Assembly: GCA_964610315.1 (NCBI GenBank)
Contig: CAZSVM010000003.1
Location: 48,100 to 112,099 of the forward strand
DNA: 64,000 nucleotides
Origin: JAQVEM01 sp964610315
GTDB lineage: Bacteria; Actinomycetota; Humimicrobiia; Humimicrobiales; Humimicrobiaceae
Direction: 5' to 3'
The position numbers were made by a program, and so were the translations under genes. Below are positions 1-8,977 of this stretch, one piece after another (position 1 is the stretch's first letter; each line of letters starts with the position of its first letter). The notes under the pieces were generated by a model. The model did not search any database. It was not told where the DNA came from and worked only from the letters and a program-made list of their open reading frames with translations.

Positions 1-1375
1 TAATAAAATATATGTCACGATCACCGATTTTATATTTATCGGATCTAAGAAGATACACCGCTGATACCTCGTCATTCATATCTTCCACTATCTTGAGCCA
101 TGAAATAATAAACAAAACCTCAGGTTCAAAGAAAAAATTTTTTCCCCCGATTAACTCGAATTTAATATTACTAGCCTCAAGTTCTTTAATTATCGTCTCA
201 AACCTTTTTCTCCTGGCAAGGATAGCCATTTCCTTAAGCTTAATTCCTCTGGCTTCCAGACATTTAATAATCCCTGCCATTTCTGCCGCTTCTTCCCTAT
301 GAGTTTTTTTTAAGAAAAAAACCACTTCTGACTCTTTTTTGGCATCCCCGGCCTTTAATTCTTTTTCAAACCTTTCTCTGTTGGAAGAAATAATGTTTCC
401 TGCAGTATTTATGATATTATTTCCTGATCTAAAATTTGTAGTAAGATAAAAATCCTGTATATCATAGTTTTTAAATCTATCAAACTTATGGAGATTTAAT
501 ATATTGTCCACACAGGCTCCTCTAAAAGAATAAATTCCCTGGTCATCATCACCTACCACCACCAATTTATTGTGACCTGGTTTGTAAAGCAGAGAAAGCA
601 GGTATGCCTGAGCAATATTGGTATCCTGGAATTCATCGACAAATATATATTTATATTTCTGCTGGTACTTAGCTCTTATTGACTTTCTTTCCAGAAGCAA
701 GAAATAAGGCATAAATACCTGGTCCGAATAATCCACACAGTTGTCTTCTATCTTTCTTTTTTCATATTTCCGGTAAATATCAAATAGCTCTTTGTATCTG
801 TCGATTAACTCTTTTTCTCTGGATCTTAAAGCCTTACTCCTATAGGTAGCAAGAACTTCTTCATAATTATTTAAATATTCTTTAAATTCAGGGATGGATA
901 TCAGATTATTCTTTAAACTTTCTATATGATTAAGTAAATTCTGTATGAATTCTCCCACTTTTTTCCCCGCTTTTAAATACTGCAGATTGGACTTATCGAA
1001 TATTTCATATAATATCTGCCATGATTGACTACTGCTTATAATTTTAAAATCTTTTCCCAGACCAAGCTGGAAACTATTTTCAGATATAATTTCATTTCCA
1101 AACGAATTAAAAGTAAAAATATCCATACCTTCACAATCAATACCTCTTTTAATATTTTCCTTAATTCTTACTCTCATATTTTCGGCAGCATTCCTGGTAA
1201 AAGTAAGTGCCAGTATGCTGTCAGGGCTGCAAACCTTTTCCTTTAATATTTTTATAATATTATTAGTTATAACCAGAGTTTTACCAGAACCGGCACAGGC
1301 AATTATTCTTTTTATATCAGCTTTGCTGTTAATTATATTTAGCTGTTCTATCGTTTCCTTGATTTCTCTAACCAT
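1..1375 (-). CDS. UvrD/PcrA-type SF1 DNA helicase (N-terminal part, runs off window)
   Basis: A superfamily 1A 3'-5' DNA helicase, read from an ATG at 1375 and still open at base 1, so about 458 N-terminal residues are visible. Seen in order: Walker A (ACAGSGKT, about residue 26), motif Ia (LTFTRNAAENM), Walker B (YIFVDEFQDTN), motif III (VVGDDDQGIYSFRGA) and the NFRS motif IV. These are the canonical UvrD/Rep/PcrA signatures, so ATP-driven unwinding in repair or recombination is the expected role. The start overlaps the stop of the upstream helicase-nuclease by 8 bases, indicating coupled translation and perhaps one complex. The C-terminal half, including any nuclease domain, lies outside the window, so UvrD, AddA-like and AdnB-like identities cannot be separated. 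Confidence 0.88.
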   Translation of the reverse strand, partial: MVREIKETIEQLNIINSKADIKRIIACAGSGKTLVITNNIIKILKEKVCSPDSILALTFTRNAAENMRVRIKENIKRGIDCEGMDIFTFNSFGNEIISENSFQLGLGKDFKIISSSQSWQILYEIFDKSNLQYLKAGKKVGEFIQNLLNHIESLKNNLISIPEFKEYLNNYEEVLATYRSKALRSREKELIDRYKELFDIYRKYEKRKIEDNCVDYSDQVFMPYFLLLERKSIRAKYQQKYKYIFVDEFQDTNIAQAYLLSLLYKPGHNKLVVVGDDDQGIYSFRGACVDNILNLHKFDRFKNYDIQDFYLTTNFRSGNNIINTAGNIISSNRERFEKELKAGDAKKESEVVFFLKKTHREEAAEMAGIIKCLEARGIKLKEMAILARRKRFETIIKELEASNIKFELIGGKNFFFEPEVLFIISWLKIVEDMNDEVSAVYLLRSDKYKIGDRDIYFI

Positions 1376-4300
1376 AATATTTTGGGCATAAAATTTTAAA
1401 TCCACAGTTGAGGCATGAATTATAGTTATTAGGCCGGGGTTTAAATTCCTCTCCTCTTATTTTAAGAATACTTTCACTTAATATGCCAGCAACTTTATCA
1501 TAACTGTAATATTCATCAGGAACGGTATAAACCGGTTTTTTTATATTTCCCAGGCAAATATATTTCATCTTTACATTCATAAATTTAAAATCCTCCAGGT
1601 CTTTACTGATTTCCAGGGCCATTCTGTATACTTTTAACTGCAGCTCCTCTTTAAGTTCCCTGTCACTATAGGAAGACGAGCTCGATTTATAATCCACAAT
1701 CTCAGCCTCTTTTTCACCAGGAAAGTTTATCTGGTCTATTCTTCCCTTAATATTTTCGCCATTCAAGTTAAATGAAAATTCTTTTTCCACAATGGATCTG
1801 TCGGGTCTGGAGGGCATTTGATTTTCAAAGAAGTTTTTAAATGCTATTAGTGCTTTTTCTTTAAGCTCTCTTTTTAAAAATTTAAATCCAAAATAATATC
1901 TTTCAAATACCCGGTTTATTATTTTTTCCATCTTTTCCCAGCCGTAGCCGGCTTTATCTTTAAAAAACATTCTTATTATCTCATGATAAATCTTTCCCAC
2001 TATAAGGCTGATGCTATCCTCCTCTTTTAGATTAAAGAAATATTTTATTTTATATTTGAAAGGACAGTCCCTGAAAGTATCTATACCGCTGTATGAAAAT
2101 GATGATGGAATTAATTTAAAAGGATTATTACCGTTTTTAGTAGGTATAATAAAATCCCACCACACACAGGGGTGACATAAATACTTTAAAACAATAATTT
2201 TATTGAAGTAATTTCTATAATCGATTTTAAAGCCTTTTTGCATTCTAGCAGTAGCAACCAGTGCTTTCTTCCGGACCAGCCACCAATTGGCAGGATTAAT
2301 ATCCGGGAGCAATTCTGCTTCGGATATTTCAATACCCCCGAATTTTTCTCCTTTTTTAAATATTTTACTCATTCTTACATCTTTATCTTTTCTAAGTTCA
2401 TTACTCTTCTTATATCCAGAATTTAAATTTTCATATATATTTTTTATTTCCTCAAAAAAAATAGATTTTCTTCTGCTGCTGGAGGTAACACATAAATATT
2501 CTTTTGCTCTGGTAATCCCATTATAGAAAAGTCTTATTTCGTTATATAAGTGATCTTTTTTTAGTCCCTCTATATCAAGTTTTTTTGTGTCGTTTAGGTA
2601 ATTAAATATTTGAATATCAAAAGCCTGAGTAAAGATAAATTTAGCCGGTAAATAATATTTATTAATAAATGGTATAAATACTGCTTTGAACTCCAGACCT
2701 TTACACTGATGAAAACTCAGTATATTAACCGTACCGGCCTGGATTAAATCTTTAGTGCTTTCTTCTATTTCCTCCGTAAATTTACCTCTGATAATATCAT
2801 CGACAAAGTCAATATAGGCTTTAACATCACCAGGTATATTTTTAAGGCTGAAATCCTTGAGGTTACTAAGAAAATCACTCACATTACTCCATTGATTTAT
2901 GCTGCTGATTCTGCTGTTCTTTCCAGCTATTAAATGATCCATAATGCCTGCTGTTCTGTCTCTAATAAGAATCAGTAAAAATTCAAATACATCTTTCTTT
3001 TCCATAATTTTTATCAACCGATAAATCGCTGAAACAAAATTATTAACTTTAGAAAGCTCTTTACTTATACTCTTATCTCCCTTTTTCCTTACATATTCAT
3101 TTTTAAAATAACCCCATAAATTTATAAAGCCATTACCGCTATTATCTGAACAGTAACCTTTTACTTTTTTAAAATATAAGGGTTCTAGATTTATAATCTC
3201 CGAAAGCATTATATTTTCTAAAAGATTATTCAGTTTGAGAACCGAATCACTATCGCCGCAGTCATTACTGCCGGTATATATTTCCTTAGAACTCTCAATA
3301 TCCCTCACTGCAACCAGAAATCTCATAAAATCGAGTAGATATTTAATAAGCTTATTATCAAGAAGACTTCTCGTACCTCTCCTTGTAAAAGGAATACCGT
3401 TCCGCAGCAATGCATTCTCAATAATATGAGTTTCATAACCCAATCCCTTAATTATTATTACTATTTCCTCCAGTTTTACACCCTTTTCCAGATAAAGAAA
3501 CTTGATTTGGCGGCAAATAAAATTAGCCTCTTCCAGCAACGTATGAAATTCCTTTAAATACAATTCTCCCTGGGGACTACCATCGGAAACAGCAATTTCT
3601 TTTGGTATTCTATTTTTGACCAGACCTATGAACTTTTTACAGACTTCATTTATGATACCGGCACTCCTGTAATTTTTCTCTAAAAAAATTACATTTTCAG
3701 GCTTTAGTTTAAAGTAAGTTGATCTAAAAATATCCAGAGTTGAACCTCTGAAAGAATAAATGGATTGGTCATCATTTCCAAAAAAAATACAATTGGAGTC
3801 GGAAAGATAATCTATGATTTCGAATTGAGCTTTATTGATTTCCTGCAGTTCATCAACAACTATGTACCGGTAGTTCTTCCTGTAATAATTCCTGATTTCT
3901 TCACAATTCTTTAATATACTGACTGTTTCTTCCAGCAGCATACCATAGTTATACAGATGATTCTTTTTTAATTTCTTTATATATCTGGAATATATTCCTG
4001 CCAGTTCCGAAAGTACGGGGTTGAAAAAGGGTGTAAATTTATTTAACAGCTCCTCAGAGGTAAATAAATTTTCCTGGGAACGCAATATAAAATCAAAAAC
4101 CTCCTGAATATAACTATTTTCTATGAAAGGATTGCGGTTTATATATTTAAAGGTAAGGGGATATTTTTTCTCATCCAGTTTTTTTATTACTTCCTTTAGA
4201 AATTCCCATTGCTGTACCGAATTTAAAATTTTTAAATCTTCAAAAGGATTATAATTATCCATACTTACGCAGGATTTTTTATCTGGAAGCTGGTTTTTAT

Positions 4301-4592
4301 ATAGAAAAATCCTTGCCCTGTTTATAAAACGAATACAGAATGAGTAAAATGTTTCTATGGGAATTTCCAATATACTGCTGCCGATTAAAGAAGTTGTTTT
4401 TCCTCTTATTAATTTTGACCACCGACGGTTGAAGCAAAAAATAAGCAATTCTTCAGGATTTATTTTTTTAGTATCTACCAGGTATCCAACCAGTTCCAAA
4501 AGTGTGTGAGTTTTACCCGAACCGGGGGGTCCGGTTACCAGAAAGTTATTTCCTCTCTGTTCTAAAACCTTTATTAGTTTTTCATCTAACAT
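1368..4592 (-). CDS. UvrD-like helicase fused to a C-terminal PD-(D/E)XK nuclease (AdnA/AddB-like)
   Basis: A single-chain helicase-nuclease of about 1074 residues, expected to resect DNA ends during recombinational repair. The motor shows Walker A (GPPGSGKT, about residues 21-28), Walker B (YIVVDELQE), motif III (GNDDQSIYSFRGS), NYRS, motif V (SFHQCKGLEF) and motif VI (LFYNGITRAKE). The C-terminal nuclease shows FRDCPFKYK, GKIYHEI, GRID, IVDYKS and a downstream Q-x-Y, followed by a C-x2-C-x5-C tail. With the earlier Cys this matches the iron-sulfur staple of AddB-type nucleases. Combining motor and nuclease in one chain next to a second UvrD-like gene resembles actinobacterial AdnAB. The ATG at 4592 is chosen; an in-frame TTG three bases upstream is possible. 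Neither has a clear Shine-Dalgarno sequence, so coupling to the 50-residue ORF directly upstream is likely. AdnA versus an AddB-like variant is inference. Confidence 0.85.
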   Translation of the reverse strand: MLDEKLIKVLEQRGNNFLVTGPPGSGKTHTLLELVGYLVDTKKINPEELLIFCFNRRWSKLIRGKTTSLIGSSILEIPIETFYSFCIRFINRARIFLYKNQLPDKKSCVSMDNYNPFEDLKILNSVQQWEFLKEVIKKLDEKKYPLTFKYINRNPFIENSYIQEVFDFILRSQENLFTSEELLNKFTPFFNPVLSELAGIYSRYIKKLKKNHLYNYGMLLEETVSILKNCEEIRNYYRKNYRYIVVDELQEINKAQFEIIDYLSDSNCIFFGNDDQSIYSFRGSTLDIFRSTYFKLKPENVIFLEKNYRSAGIINEVCKKFIGLVKNRIPKEIAVSDGSPQGELYLKEFHTLLEEANFICRQIKFLYLEKGVKLEEIVIIIKGLGYETHIIENALLRNGIPFTRRGTRSLLDNKLIKYLLDFMRFLVAVRDIESSKEIYTGSNDCGDSDSVLKLNNLLENIMLSEIINLEPLYFKKVKGYCSDNSGNGFINLWGYFKNEYVRKKGDKSISKELSKVNNFVSAIYRLIKIMEKKDVFEFLLILIRDRTAGIMDHLIAGKNSRISSINQWSNVSDFLSNLKDFSLKNIPGDVKAYIDFVDDIIRGKFTEEIEESTKDLIQAGTVNILSFHQCKGLEFKAVFIPFINKYYLPAKFIFTQAFDIQIFNYLNDTKKLDIEGLKKDHLYNEIRLFYNGITRAKEYLCVTSSSRRKSIFFEEIKNIYENLNSGYKKSNELRKDKDVRMSKIFKKGEKFGGIEISEAELLPDINPANWWLVRKKALVATARMQKGFKIDYRNYFNKIIVLKYLCHPCVWWDFIIPTKNGNNPFKLIPSSFSYSGIDTFRDCPFKYKIKYFFNLKEEDSISLIVGKIYHEIIRMFFKDKAGYGWEKMEKIINRVFERYYFGFKFLKRELKEKALIAFKNFFENQMPSRPDRSIVEKEFSFNLNGENIKGRIDQINFPGEKEAEIVDYKSSSSSYSDRELKEELQLKVYRMALEISKDLEDFKFMNVKMKYICLGNIKKPVYTVPDEYYSYDKVAGILSESILKIRGEEFKPRPNNYNSCLNCGFKILCPKYYG

Positions 4593-4595
4593 CAA

Positions 4596-4748
4596 TTACT
4601 TGGCATTAATTTGCTTTAACTCAATTAATATTTCTTTTAAAAGAGTTAATTGAAGTCTCCTGAAATCAATATCACTTGAAAGTTTAGCCCACTTCCTGGG
4701 ATTGCCTTCCGGGATATATTTATCAAGCTCTGATAGTATATCTGCCAT
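4596..4748 (-). CDS. Small protein of unknown function (50 residues)
   Basis: A 50-residue ORF starting MADILSELDKY and ending in an amphipathic, Lys/Leu/Glu-rich helix (LLKEILIELKQ). Its ATG is preceded by a good Shine-Dalgarno sequence (GGAAAGGAAGG, about 8 bases upstream), whereas the large helicase-nuclease downstream has none. Its TAA stop lies just before the TTG/ATG start of that helicase, so translating this ORF probably delivers ribosomes to it. No family is recognised. It could be a small partner subunit of the helicase-nuclease or simply a leader for coupling; the sequence does not decide. Confidence 0.6.
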   Translation of the reverse strand: MADILSELDKYIPEGNPRKWAKLSSDIDFRRLQLTLLKEILIELKQINAK

Positions 4749-4879
4749 ATTATACCCTTCCTTTCCAGAATACCTGCTTATGGAAACTGCTTAACCGGAA
4801 TAAATATACTGATTTTTCTAATATTATTTTATAAAATTTAAATAAATATGATTTTTATTTAAAATTAACAATTTCTCAA

Positions 4880-4953
4880 TGGAGCGGGCTACGGGAATCG
4901 AACCCGCCTCTTGAGCTTGGGAAGCTCATGTACTACCGATATACTAAGCCCGC
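4880..4953 (-). tRNA. tRNA-Gly (anticodon CCC)
   Basis: Reading the minus strand gives a full cloverleaf: a perfect 7-bp acceptor stem (GCGGGCT with AGCCCGC), a short D-arm containing GGTAGT, an anticodon stem TGAGC/GCTCA closing the loop TTCCCAA (anticodon CCC), a four-base variable loop and a T-arm with TTCGATT. The discriminator base is T and the CCA end is encoded (4880-4882). It should decode GGG glycine codons. It lies about 30 bases downstream of the AmaP-like gene on the same strand and may be processed from that transcript. Confidence 0.95.
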
Positions 4954-4983
4954 TTTACAAAGCCAGTTCTTTATTTATGAACA

Positions 4984-5610
4984 TTATTCTTCTTTATTCT
5001 CCTCTGAAACCTCTTCAGCTTCCTCAAGTATCTGTTCCACTTCCTTACTTTCAGCCTTTTTCTCCTCTTCCTCTTTCTCTTTCTTCCCGGAAACCAGATC
5101 AACTATAGTAAGATTAGTTTTTATAACTTTAATACCCAGCTTATCCGACACAATATTGGTAGCTCCATTTATAATTTCCTGCATCTTTTCAGGGATATCA
5201 ACATTCTCACTCAGTTTGGCATTCATATTAATTATAATTCCCGTTGTTTTGGGAACTACTTTCACTCTTACCTCATCCAGTCCATCTATTTTCGACACTT
5301 CATTTTTAATCTGCACGGAAACAGTCTCCAGGGTTACCATAGCATTACCGGTTTTGGAGCTGGATATATTTGCCACTCTTGTCCTTCTTCTATAAAGTTC
5401 CATTAATATTAAAAATAAACTGATAGCAAATACGGCCAGTAAAGCAAGAAAAGCAACAAATTTATTCACACTGTATTCCGGGTTTAAAATTCTTGAAGCC
5501 AAATTCGACCAGGTAAAATATCCGGCAAATACATTTACCATGGAAACAATTGAAAGACAGATTAAGAAGATTAATATCAGAACTACAATTATTTTATTAA
5601 ATATATTCAT
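4984..5610 (-). CDS. amaP: AmaP-like membrane protein (Asp23/DUF322 family)
   Basis: A 208-residue membrane protein with two N-terminal transmembrane helices (about residues 5-30 and 47-68), then a basic stretch (LYRRRTR), an Asp23-like alpha/beta domain (about residues 78-155, with VSVQIKNEVSKIDG and GIIINMNAKL) and a long Glu/Lys-rich tail. In Firmicutes AmaP anchors the envelope-stress protein Asp23 to the membrane, and a similar scaffold role is likely here. The start is the ATG at 5610 because GGGGG lies 7-8 bases upstream; the longer reading adds a tail without a ribosome site. No separate asp23 gene is adjacent. A possible promoter (5656-5682) reads into it. Confidence 0.8.
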   Translation of the reverse strand: MNIFNKIIVVLILIFLICLSIVSMVNVFAGYFTWSNLASRILNPEYSVNKFVAFLALLAVFAISLFLILMELYRRRTRVANISSSKTGNAMVTLETVSVQIKNEVSKIDGLDEVRVKVVPKTTGIIINMNAKLSENVDIPEKMQEIINGATNIVSDKLGIKVIKTNLTIVDLVSGKKEKEEEEKKAESKEVEQILEEAEEVSEENKEE

Positions 5611-5655
5611 TGAATACCCCCGTGAAATTTTTTTATGGATAAGAAACATCTAAAG

Positions 5656-5682
5656 ATTATAATAGGCAAATTAAAAAGTCAA
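5656..5682 (-). promoter_or_regulatory. Possible sigma-70-type promoter for the AmaP-like gene
   Basis: On the minus strand TTGACT (5677-5682) and a perfect TATAAT (5656-5661) are separated by 15 bases, shorter than the usual 16-18. It lies about 45 bases upstream of the chosen ATG. The sequence match is good but the spacer weakens the call. Confidence 0.4.
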
Positions 5683-5868
5683 CAAATCCGGATAATCAGT
5701 TAACGGAATTTTTTAAAAAATTTTAAAACAATTATTCCCAAAAATAGTCAAATTAAATAAAATATCCTAAAATGCTTGCTGTCGGTTTAAAACCAGTTAT
5801 TTATTACTGTTGGAATTACTGCTGTTGCCAATTGTAATATTATCATTTAAATAAGAAAGACAGAAAAA

Positions 5869-6747
5869 ATGAAAACACTCATCATATTAAATCCTTCTTC
5901 TGCAAAAGGGAAAGCGCTGGAAATTAGAAATTTAATTGAATCGGAATTCAATAGGTACCATATGGACTATAACATTCATATAAGCAAGAACCTGGATGAT
6001 ATTATAAATGTTACCAGAATCAGCCTGGAAAAAGATTTTTCTAATTTCATAGCGGTGGGAGGTGACGGCACCATTCATTATATGGTAAATGTTCTAGCCG
6101 GAACCGATAAAAATATAGGAGCCATACCTATGGGTTCGGGTAATGATATTACTACCAGCCTGGGCATAGATTCCGATATTAAAAAATGCTGCCGGATTAT
6201 AAAGAGAGGCAAAATTAAAAGAATTGATCTGGGTTTAATAAACGACAAATACTACTACTTATGTATTGCCGGTTCAGGGTTCGATTCGCAGGTAAACTAC
6301 CTGGCAAATAATACCAGGCTCCCCATAAAAGGACCGGTTAAATACACTTATTCGGTATATAAAACTTTAATCACCTTTAAATCAAAGAAATTTTTTATAA
6401 ATTATAACCATAATAATAGAGAGATTTATGGAATGATGATTGTGGCCGCAAATATGCCCATGTATGGAGGCGGTATGAAAATAACTCCCGCCGCCAGTCC
6501 TGATGATGGGCTTTTCGATGTATGCATCATAAAAAAAATGAGCAAGATACATTTTATAAAGATTTTCCCAAGAGTATACCGGGGAGAACATATATATGAC
6601 GAACATGTTGAAATTTTCAGAACCGGCAAACTTATGCTGGACAGCGAATATCCGTTTAGTGTTTTTGCAGACGGAGAATATATTTGCAAACTGCCGGCCA
6701 GTTTTAAGATAATCCCTAAAAAACTAAATTTTATAGTCCCAACTTAA
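5869..6747 (+). CDS. Diacylglycerol/lipid kinase (DagK/YegS family)
   Basis: A 292-residue member of the diacylglycerol kinase catalytic family (DagK/BmrU/YegS), phosphorylating diacylglycerol or a related lipid with ATP at the inner face of the membrane. The N-terminal NPSSAKGKA, the GGDGT nucleotide motif (residues 64-68) and the GSGND motif (about 89-93) are all present, and the length is normal for the family. The C-terminal beta-sandwich half shows the usual GGGMKITP and DDGLFDVCI elements. The ATG at 5869 has a weak GAAAGA ribosome site. The gene ends in a 4-base tail-to-tail overlap with the convergent binding-protein gene. The lipid substrate cannot be read from sequence. Confidence 0.88.
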   Translation: MKTLIILNPSSAKGKALEIRNLIESEFNRYHMDYNIHISKNLDDIINVTRISLEKDFSNFIAVGGDGTIHYMVNVLAGTDKNIGAIPMGSGNDITTSLGIDSDIKKCCRIIKRGKIKRIDLGLINDKYYYLCIAGSGFDSQVNYLANNTRLPIKGPVKYTYSVYKTLITFKSKKFFINYNHNNREIYGMMIVAANMPMYGGGMKITPAASPDDGLFDVCIIKKMSKIHFIKIFPRVYRGEHIYDEHVEIFRTGKLMLDSEYPFSVFADGEYICKLPASFKIIPKKLNFIVPT

Positions 6748-7937
6748 TATCTTACCCAGGCACCGTCTTTTACTATAAAAATAGTCGATAAAGGATTTAC
6801 CCTGTCGCCATTGGAATCAAATTCAATATGGCCCACTACTCCATCATAAGAAATAGTTTTAAGTTCATCCACATAATCGTTGGGTAAGGTAGAATTGGCT
6901 CTTTTCATTGCCTCAATTATTATAAAAACGGAATCATAACAGTAAGGTGCATATTGTCCGGGTCCCTCAATGCTTATATCGGGATTATCCATTTGACTTA
7001 AGTAATTATTAAAATCATACCAGAAATTCACCGCTTTGGAATCTTGAGAATATTTAGCCAGTGAAGGAGGGTCAGGAATTACGGCAATTAAACCTTCTAG
7101 ATATTGCGGTTCGGCTAGAACAAAAATATTATCATCCATTCCCAGTGTTTCAGTTATAAATCTTGACTGCAGACCAATTTCTCTCACTTTGGTAATAAGA
7201 GTAGCAAGTTCATTATAGGTTGCGCAGAAGAATATGGTATCCGGTCCTTCTATTAACAGATTATCTGCAATAACCGCCGTATCTTCTTCACCTATTTTTA
7301 TGGACATCGGTTCCGCAGTTTCTATACCGTAACTGGACAATACCTCTCTCAGGTAATCCACTAATTTTATGGAATATTCCTCGCGATTATTTATAAGTAT
7401 AAGTTTTTGAGGATTAATTTCATCTTTAATAAATTGGGCAATATTTTCTATTTTCTGTTTATTGCTTATTATCATTCTGAAAAAGGTATTTTCTTCTTTA
7501 GAAATTTCGGTTTTTTGAGCAAAAGGTGAAACCATCGGTATATCATATTCCCCATAAACTGGCAAAGAAACTTCAGTGGTACCGTCAAAAGTAGAACCGA
7601 TTACAGCAGCTACTCCTTCATCTACCATTTCCTGAGCAACCAGAAAAGCTTTCTCCGGATTTCCTTCATCATCTTTGGCCACTATCTCGATTTCATAATC
7701 AAATCCTCCGATTCTTACCGGAGATAATTTAGAAGCAGCAAGTTTGACACTTACTAACTGATCTTCTCCGAAGGATTTGTATTCACCGGAAAGCACACCC
7801 TGACTGCCAATTTTTATTACTCTTTGTCTGGAATCGCAGGCTCCCAGGAAAGCAGAAAGAAATATGAGCATTGAAAATATTAAAGTTAAGGAAAAAAACT
7901 TAATAGCTCCTATGGACCATAATCTTTTAAAATTCAT
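6744..7937 (-). CDS. ABC transporter substrate-binding lipoprotein, branched-chain amino acid type (orphan)
   Basis: A 397-residue type-I periplasmic-binding-fold protein of the LivJ-like family. An N-terminal hydrophobic signal segment ends in a lipobox (LGAC, Cys about residue 34), so it should be a membrane-tethered lipoprotein. The mature part begins VIKIGSQGVLSGEYKSFGED, a typical LivJ-type opening, and contains AVIGSTFDGTTEV and FAQKTEISKEE segments typical of the ligand cleft. GGAG lies about 9 bases before the ATG. No LivHMGF permease or ATPase genes are nearby, so it either serves a transporter encoded elsewhere or senses ligand for another system. The ligand is unknown. Confidence 0.82.
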   Translation of the reverse strand: MNFKRLWSIGAIKFFSLTLIFSMLIFLSAFLGACDSRQRVIKIGSQGVLSGEYKSFGEDQLVSVKLAASKLSPVRIGGFDYEIEIVAKDDEGNPEKAFLVAQEMVDEGVAAVIGSTFDGTTEVSLPVYGEYDIPMVSPFAQKTEISKEENTFFRMIISNKQKIENIAQFIKDEINPQKLILINNREEYSIKLVDYLREVLSSYGIETAEPMSIKIGEEDTAVIADNLLIEGPDTIFFCATYNELATLITKVREIGLQSRFITETLGMDDNIFVLAEPQYLEGLIAVIPDPPSLAKYSQDSKAVNFWYDFNNYLSQMDNPDISIEGPGQYAPYCYDSVFIIIEAMKRANSTLPNDYVDELKTISYDGVVGHIEFDSNGDRVNPLSTIFIVKDGAWVRY

Positions 7938-7996
7938 TTATTTGCTCCAGAATACTTAAACAATCAAAAAGAAAGTTCTAGAAAAATAATAGAAAG

Positions 7997-8005
7997 ATTA
8001 TACCA
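7997..8005 (-). promoter_or_regulatory. Extended -10 promoter candidate for the LivJ-like lipoprotein
   Basis: The minus strand reads TGGTATAAT, a perfect TGnTATAAT extended -10 element, about 60 bases upstream of the binding-protein ATG. No good -35 hexamer is visible, which is common for extended -10 promoters. Confidence 0.45.
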
Positions 8006-8097
8006 GAAAAACCGAAATAATAATTATTTTTAAAATAAAAGTATGTTAAAATTTAAACAAAGTACTCTTTAGATATTTAAATTATCCTTTTTAATAA

Positions 8098-8943
8098 ATG
8101 AGAGGTCCAGCTTTCCTGAGGAAAGAAAAAATTAAAGAAACAATCAGCTATCTGAATTCCTGTTTGCCTCATAAAGTTGATTCTGGATTAATTTTAGGTT
8201 CATTCCTAAGTAAATGCGTGGATTTCTTACCTCTGCAAAACAAAATTACCTTAAATATTTCAGATATACCTCATATACCGGTACCGACTATACCCGGTCA
8301 TGAAAAATCTATTGTCTATGGAAAAATAGAGAATAGAAATCTCTTGATATTCTGTGGAAGGCCGCACTTATACGAAGGATATCATATAGAAGATGTAGTA
8401 TATTCGGTAAGTTTATTATCCAATCTCCACGCAGAGAATTTGATAATCACCAATTCCGCAGGAGGAATAAATCCCCGGTTTGCCCCCGACGACATTATGA
8501 TAATAAAAGATCATCTGAATTTTATGTTTGATAATCCATTTTTTGGCAGCAAATATGACCACAATTATGATTATTTTATTGATATGGGCTCCCCTTATGA
8601 TAAAGAGCTGATCACTGCTGCAAAAAAGGCAGCTGAATCCATCGGCCTTAAAATAAAAACCGGTGTATATGCCGGAGTAATGGGCCCGGTACTTGAAACA
8701 AAAGCCGAAATAAAATGTCTTCGTAAATTAGGAGCCGATGCCGTAGGAATGTCGACTATTCCCGAGGTTATAATGGCAAATTTCCTACAAATAAAAGTGC
8801 TTGGCTTATCCCATATAAGAAATACAATGGTACAATGTCATGGAGGAAATGAAAAATTTACCCATATAAGAGGTTTTGAAAAGGAAATTTTTATAGGTAA
8901 AAGATTTGCCCAACTGATTGAAAATATTTTTAAAAAAGCATAA
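8098..8943 (+). CDS. Purine-nucleoside phosphorylase (PNP/MTAP family)
   Basis: A 281-residue trimeric-type purine nucleoside phosphorylase, which splits purine ribonucleosides with phosphate to give base and ribose-1-phosphate in cytoplasmic salvage. Family motifs seen: LILGSFL near the N-terminus, GRPHLYEGY, NSAGGIN (usual NAAGGLN), HLNFM, GPVLETKAEI (usual GPxxETPAEIR) and GADAVGMSTIPEV, then HIRN near the end. The substitutions are conservative, and overall order and length match PunA/DeoD2-like enzymes. The ATG at 8098 lacks an obvious Shine-Dalgarno sequence. It starts a rightward group with degV, the folate cyclo-ligase and the glycosyltransferase. MTA phosphorylase specificity is less likely but not excluded. 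Confidence 0.87.
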   Translation: MRGPAFLRKEKIKETISYLNSCLPHKVDSGLILGSFLSKCVDFLPLQNKITLNISDIPHIPVPTIPGHEKSIVYGKIENRNLLIFCGRPHLYEGYHIEDVVYSVSLLSNLHAENLIITNSAGGINPRFAPDDIMIIKDHLNFMFDNPFFGSKYDHNYDYFIDMGSPYDKELITAAKKAAESIGLKIKTGVYAGVMGPVLETKAEIKCLRKLGADAVGMSTIPEVIMANFLQIKVLGLSHIRNTMVQCHGGNEKFTHIRGFEKEIFIGKRFAQLIENIFKKA

Positions 8944-8977
8944 ATTATTATAATTAAAAATAAATTAAGGAGGGAAA

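Noticed and set aside
4928..5395. A long plus-strand ORF of 155 residues opposite the AmaP-like gene.
   Set aside because: It is antisense to a well-supported gene, covers the tRNA, and has a Ser/Phe/Leu-rich composition typical of reverse-strand reading.
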